This document shows positions 6,363 to 8,735 of a stretch of 8,735 nucleotides of DNA, piece by piece; the stretch's first letter is position 1, and each line of letters opens with the position of its first letter. The stretch comes from Actinomycetes bacterium. Its GTDB lineage: Bacteria > Actinomycetota > Actinomycetes > Propionibacteriales > Propionibacteriaceae. The notes beneath the pieces were generated by a model. The model had not been told where the DNA came from. It saw only the letters and a list, made by a program, of their open reading frames with translations, and made no database searches. A program made the position numbers and the translations under genes. The DNA lies in contig JAKOQD010000099.1 in the NCBI GenBank assembly GCA_029778515.1, forward strand, positions 1-8,735. Direction: 5' to 3'.

Positions 6363-7936
6363 TGGCTGTCTGGATCTGGTTGCTGCTCCTGCTGCCGTTG
6401 TTCCTAGCTGGAGTGAGCTACGGCTTGCGTCGGTCGGCGTGGACGCGCTGGTTGCCCGTCATCGCCGCGGTGCTGCTGCTGGTTGGTGGGATCACGCTCG
6501 TGTGGCTGGTTGGGTTGTCGGGGCCAGTGGCGACTGCGTCCGGACTGCTACGCGTGGACGCCCTGAGCGCCTGGATGCTGGTGGTCGTCGGCGCCGTAGC
6601 CGTGGTCGCGCTCTGGGGTGGGATGGATCGTTCGGTGAGCCCGGTACCGCCGTCATCGAACCCGGTTCAACCGTCATCCCGGCGTAGGCCGGGATCTCTC
6701 AGCGCGACCGATGGAGCCGCCCTGCGCCCGACGACTGACCCAATCCTTGCCAGCGGCTCATTCGCGGCGCTGCTCTGCCTGTTCCTGGCCGCGATGACCC
6801 TCGCGGTCGTGGCGGACAACATTGGCCTGATGTGGGTGGCCATCGAGTTGACCACGATCACCACAGCTTTCCTGGTCGCGTCCCAGGGCGGACGGGATTC
6901 GCTGGAGGCCGCCTGGAAATACGTCGTGCTCGGCGCGGTCGGTGTGGCGATCGCATTCCTCGGCATCACGCTGCTGTCGGCGGCGAGCCTCACGTCCGGC
7001 GAAGCGACCGTCTCCTGGGTGCTGCTGCTACAACACGCGGACGCGCTCGACCCGACCCTGGCGAAGGCAGCCGGCGCGCTGGCGGTGCTGGGCTTCGCCA
7101 CCAAGGCCGGGCTGGCGCCCATGCACTCCTGGCTGCCGGACGCGCACAGCCAGGCGCCCGCCCCGGTCAGCGGGCTGATGTCAGGGGTGCTGTTGTCGGT
7201 GGCGTTCTATGTGATCCTGCGGATCCAGGCGATCACGGACGCGGCCGTCGGCCCGGAACTGATGCGCGGTCTCCTGCTGGTCGCGGGGTTGCTGTCGTTG
7301 GCCGTGACCGCCGGACTGGTGCTCACCCAGCGCGACTACAAGCGCCTGCTCGCCTACAGCAGTATTGAGCACATGGGCCTGCTGGCTCTGGGCGCCGCCG
7401 CCGGTGGTCCGCTGGCGATCGCCGCGGTGCTGTTGCACATGCTTGGCCACGGCTTGGTGAAGTCGGCCATGTTCGTGGTTGCCGGACGCATCCTCGACTA
7501 CGTCGGCAGCCATCGGGTGGCGGACGTACGGAACCTGCTGCGCCTGCGTCCTGATCTCGCGGGACCGTTCCTGCTCGGCTCCGCCGCTCTGCTCGGCTTC
7601 CCGCCGTTCGTGACCTTCTTCACCGAGGTCGGCATCCTCGTGGCCGGTTTCCAGAGCGGCCTGTTGTGGCCGATGCTGATCGCCTGCGCGCTCCTGCTGA
7701 TCGTCTTCGCCGGCATCGCCCGCCACGTCCTTTCGATGACTGTGGGAGTGCCGGCAGACCACCCTCAAACGGTCCCGGTGACACGACGGGCCCCCGACAC
7801 CTCTGCAATTTCACCACCTCAACGAATCAGCCTCCCGATCGCCCTAGCCCTCACCGCGACCACCGTGCTCGGGTTTGCCTGGCCACTACTCGGCCCGCTC
7901 ACCGCAGCCGTCGCTGCCCTGGGAGGTGCCCAATGA
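6362..7936 (+). CDS. hycQ: HyfF/HycQ-like antiporter-type membrane subunit with an extra loop
   Basis: A 524-residue member of the NuoN/NuoM/HyfF proton-antiporter family, the second ion-channel subunit of the complex. Key residues are kept: E162 in WVAIELTT, K248 in GFATKAGLAPMHSWLPDAHS, the QRDYKRLLAYSSIEHMG segment, and the LLHMLGHGLVKSAMFVVAG helix. TM8 lacks the lysine seen in HyfB (LLSVAFYVILR). Residues about 88-131 are an unusual Pro/Ser/Arg-rich hydrophilic loop between membrane helices. Part of it is encoded by a REP-like hairpin (6676-6695), and it makes the protein about 35 residues longer than I recall for Rv0086 (488). A second polar stretch near residues 460-488 precedes the last helix and is less odd for the family. 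AAGGAG (6345-6350) lies 11 nt before the ATG. The end overlaps the next gene by ATGA (7933-7936). Confidence 0.9.
   Translation: MAVWIWLLLLLPLFLAGVSYGLRRSAWTRWLPVIAAVLLLVGGITLVWLVGLSGPVATASGLLRVDALSAWMLVVVGAVAVVALWGGMDRSVSPVPPSSNPVQPSSRRRPGSLSATDGAALRPTTDPILASGSFAALLCLFLAAMTLAVVADNIGLMWVAIELTTITTAFLVASQGGRDSLEAAWKYVVLGAVGVAIAFLGITLLSAASLTSGEATVSWVLLLQHADALDPTLAKAAGALAVLGFATKAGLAPMHSWLPDAHSQAPAPVSGLMSGVLLSVAFYVILRIQAITDAAVGPELMRGLLLVAGLLSLAVTAGLVLTQRDYKRLLAYSSIEHMGLLALGAAAGGPLAIAAVLLHMLGHGLVKSAMFVVAGRILDYVGSHRVADVRNLLRLRPDLAGPFLLGSAALLGFPPFVTFFTEVGILVAGFQSGLLWPMLIACALLLIVFAGIARHVLSMTVGVPADHPQTVPVTRRAPDTSAISPPQRISLPIALALTATTVLGFAWPLLGPLTAAVAALGGAQ
6676..6695. repeat. REP-like hairpin inside the HyfF-like coding sequence
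   Basis: ATCCCGGC (6676-6683) and GCCGGGAT (6688-6695) are perfect 8-bp arms around a GTAG loop. The word CCGTCATC precedes it (6671-6678) and also occurs 21 bp earlier (6650-6657). A smaller dyad, GAACC-C-GGTTC (6658-6668), lies between the two. The form CGTCATCCCGGC...GCCGGGATC is like bacterial intergenic REP palindromes known to me. Here it is read in frame as part of a Ser/Arg/Pro-rich loop. Confidence 0.7.
7921..7927 (+). promoter_or_regulatory. Ribosome binding site GGGAGGT for the large subunit
   Basis: A GGGAGGT purine-rich site inside the end of the HyfF-like gene lies 5 nt before the overlapping ATG at 7933. It supports that start and suggests direct initiation in addition to coupling. 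Confidence 0.7.
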
Positions 7937-8735
7937 CGCGCCTGATCGAACCCGCGGCCACAGCTGTCACCCGCGAGGAGTTGCCGGACGCAGTCGCGTC
8001 CCAGCTCGCGCGGGGGCTGCGTCTGGCGCTGGTGGCGGGCCACGAGGACCGTCCGACCGATGACTTCCGCGTGGTGTACGTGCTGCTCGGCGCCGCGAAT
8101 GAGCGGGTGGAGGTGGTCGTGCGGGTGCCGCGCGACGACGCCTGGCTGCCCACCTTGGCCGGCCTGTCCTACCCGGCCGGACGCTTCGAGCGTGAGTTGC
8201 GGGACCTGTTCGGCATTGTGCCGCGGGACCATCCGCAGCCCTATCGCCTGGTGCGGCACGCGCACTGGCCGACGGGCTACCACCCGATGCTGGCGGACGC
8301 CGACCCGCGTCCGGTCTTCGACGGTGCCGCCGGCTTCCCGTTCGTCGAAGTCGCCGGCAAGGGAATCTACGAGATCCCGGTCGGGCCGGTGCACGCCGGA
8401 CTGATCGAGCCGGGGCATTTCCGCTTCTCCGTGGTCGGCGAGACCATCGTCCGGATGTACCAGCGGTTGTGGTTCGTCCATCGCGGCGTGGAGAAGCTCT
8501 TCGAAGGACGTCCAGTCGCGGACGGGATCGCGCTCGCCGAGCGGATCAGCGGCGACACCGCGGTTGGACACAGCCTGGCCTACGCGATGGCGGTCGAGGA
8601 CGCGCTGGGCATCGTCGTGCCCGAGCGCGACCGGGTGGTGCGGGCGCTGCTGCTGGAATGCGAGCGGCTGTACAACCACGTCAACGACCTCGGCGCGATC
8701 GTGAACGATGTCGGGTTCGGCATCATCAACGCCCA
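7933..8735 (+). CDS. hycE: HycE/HyfG-like large subunit (NuoC-NuoD fusion), nickel motif lost, 3' end missing
   Basis: 267 codons are visible and the frame runs off the right edge; the family is usually about 490-570 residues, so roughly half is missing. Residues 1 to about 125 are the NuoC (30-kDa) domain, with its signature ERELRDLFGIVPRDHP (86-101) and WPTGYHPM (112-119). From about 140 begins the NuoD / [NiFe] large-subunit domain: EIPVGPVHAGLIEPGHFRF (147-165), VEKLFEGRP (186-194), then LAERISGDTAVGHSLAY (201-217). In hydrogenases the last segment reads RxCGxCxxxH; here both nickel-binding cysteines are replaced (S206, T209), while G207 and H213 remain. This argues against hydrogen chemistry. 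The gene is otherwise intact and under clear coding constraint. It corresponds to Rv0087. The distal Cys pair lies outside the window. Confidence 0.92.
   Translation, partial: MTRLIEPAATAVTREELPDAVASQLARGLRLALVAGHEDRPTDDFRVVYVLLGAANERVEVVVRVPRDDAWLPTLAGLSYPAGRFERELRDLFGIVPRDHPQPYRLVRHAHWPTGYHPMLADADPRPVFDGAAGFPFVEVAGKGIYEIPVGPVHAGLIEPGHFRFSVVGETIVRMYQRLWFVHRGVEKLFEGRPVADGIALAERISGDTAVGHSLAYAMAVEDALGIVVPERDRVVRALLLECERLYNHVNDLGAIVNDVGFGIINA

Noticed and set aside
7819..8679. 286-codon minus-strand frame opposite the large subunit
   Set aside because: The plus strand here carries unmistakable NuoC/NuoD motifs; the minus product is low in recognisable structure and rich in Arg/His/Gln.
1..8735. 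tRNA, rRNA, CRISPR array or insertion sequence
   Set aside because: No cloverleaf-like arms, regularly spaced repeats or transposase motifs were seen by eye on either strand.

Overview
The window comes from a high-GC actinobacterium, judging by dense G/C third positions and ATGA-coupled genes. Its gene order also matches, from memory, the mycobacterial Rv0081-Rv0087 (ArsR regulator plus 'hyc' formate-hydrogenlyase-like) locus. The species cannot be named. The intergenic repeats and an extra loop in the HyfF-like protein suggest it is not Mycobacterium tuberculosis itself, but that is inference.

Layout. (1) Positions 1-1394 hold a nitronate monooxygenase / 2-nitropropane dioxygenase-like flavoprotein gene whose start lies off the left edge. 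(2) Positions 1395-1874 carry no convincing gene but are rich in repeats: a 68-bp nested palindrome, a 17-bp tandem duplication, a short actinobacterial-type interspersed repeat, direct and inverted repeats, and a dyad just before the next gene. (3) Positions 1875-8735 are one tightly packed plus-strand operon: ArsR-type regulator, NuoB/HyfI-like small subunit, HyfB-like antiporter subunit, HyfC/HycD-like (NuoH) subunit, HyfE/HycP-like (NuoK-type) subunit, HyfF/HycQ-like antiporter subunit, and a HycE/HyfG-like (NuoC-NuoD fusion) large subunit cut by the right edge. Four junctions are 4-nt ATGA overlaps and one is a TGATG overlap. The only gap is 12 nt.

How the genes fit together. The six structural genes encode a membrane complex of the complex I / group 4 [NiFe]-hydrogenase superfamily: two antiporter-like proton channels, a NuoH-type anchor, a HyfE-type linker, and a peripheral pair (small Fe-S subunit plus large subunit). 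The small subunit keeps hydrogenase-style cysteines for the proximal [4Fe-4S] cluster. The large subunit, however, has Ser-Gly-Asp-Thr where the first nickel-binding Cys-Gly-x-Cys should be. The complex is therefore unlikely to be a hydrogenase despite the usual 'formate hydrogenlyase' label. It fits better with the 'energy-converting hydrogenase related' (Ehr) type complexes of unknown electron donor and acceptor. No ferredoxin-like, NuoI/HycF or formate dehydrogenase gene is in the window, so the electron partner is unknown. A REP-like hairpin sits inside the HyfF-like coding sequence and is read through in frame.
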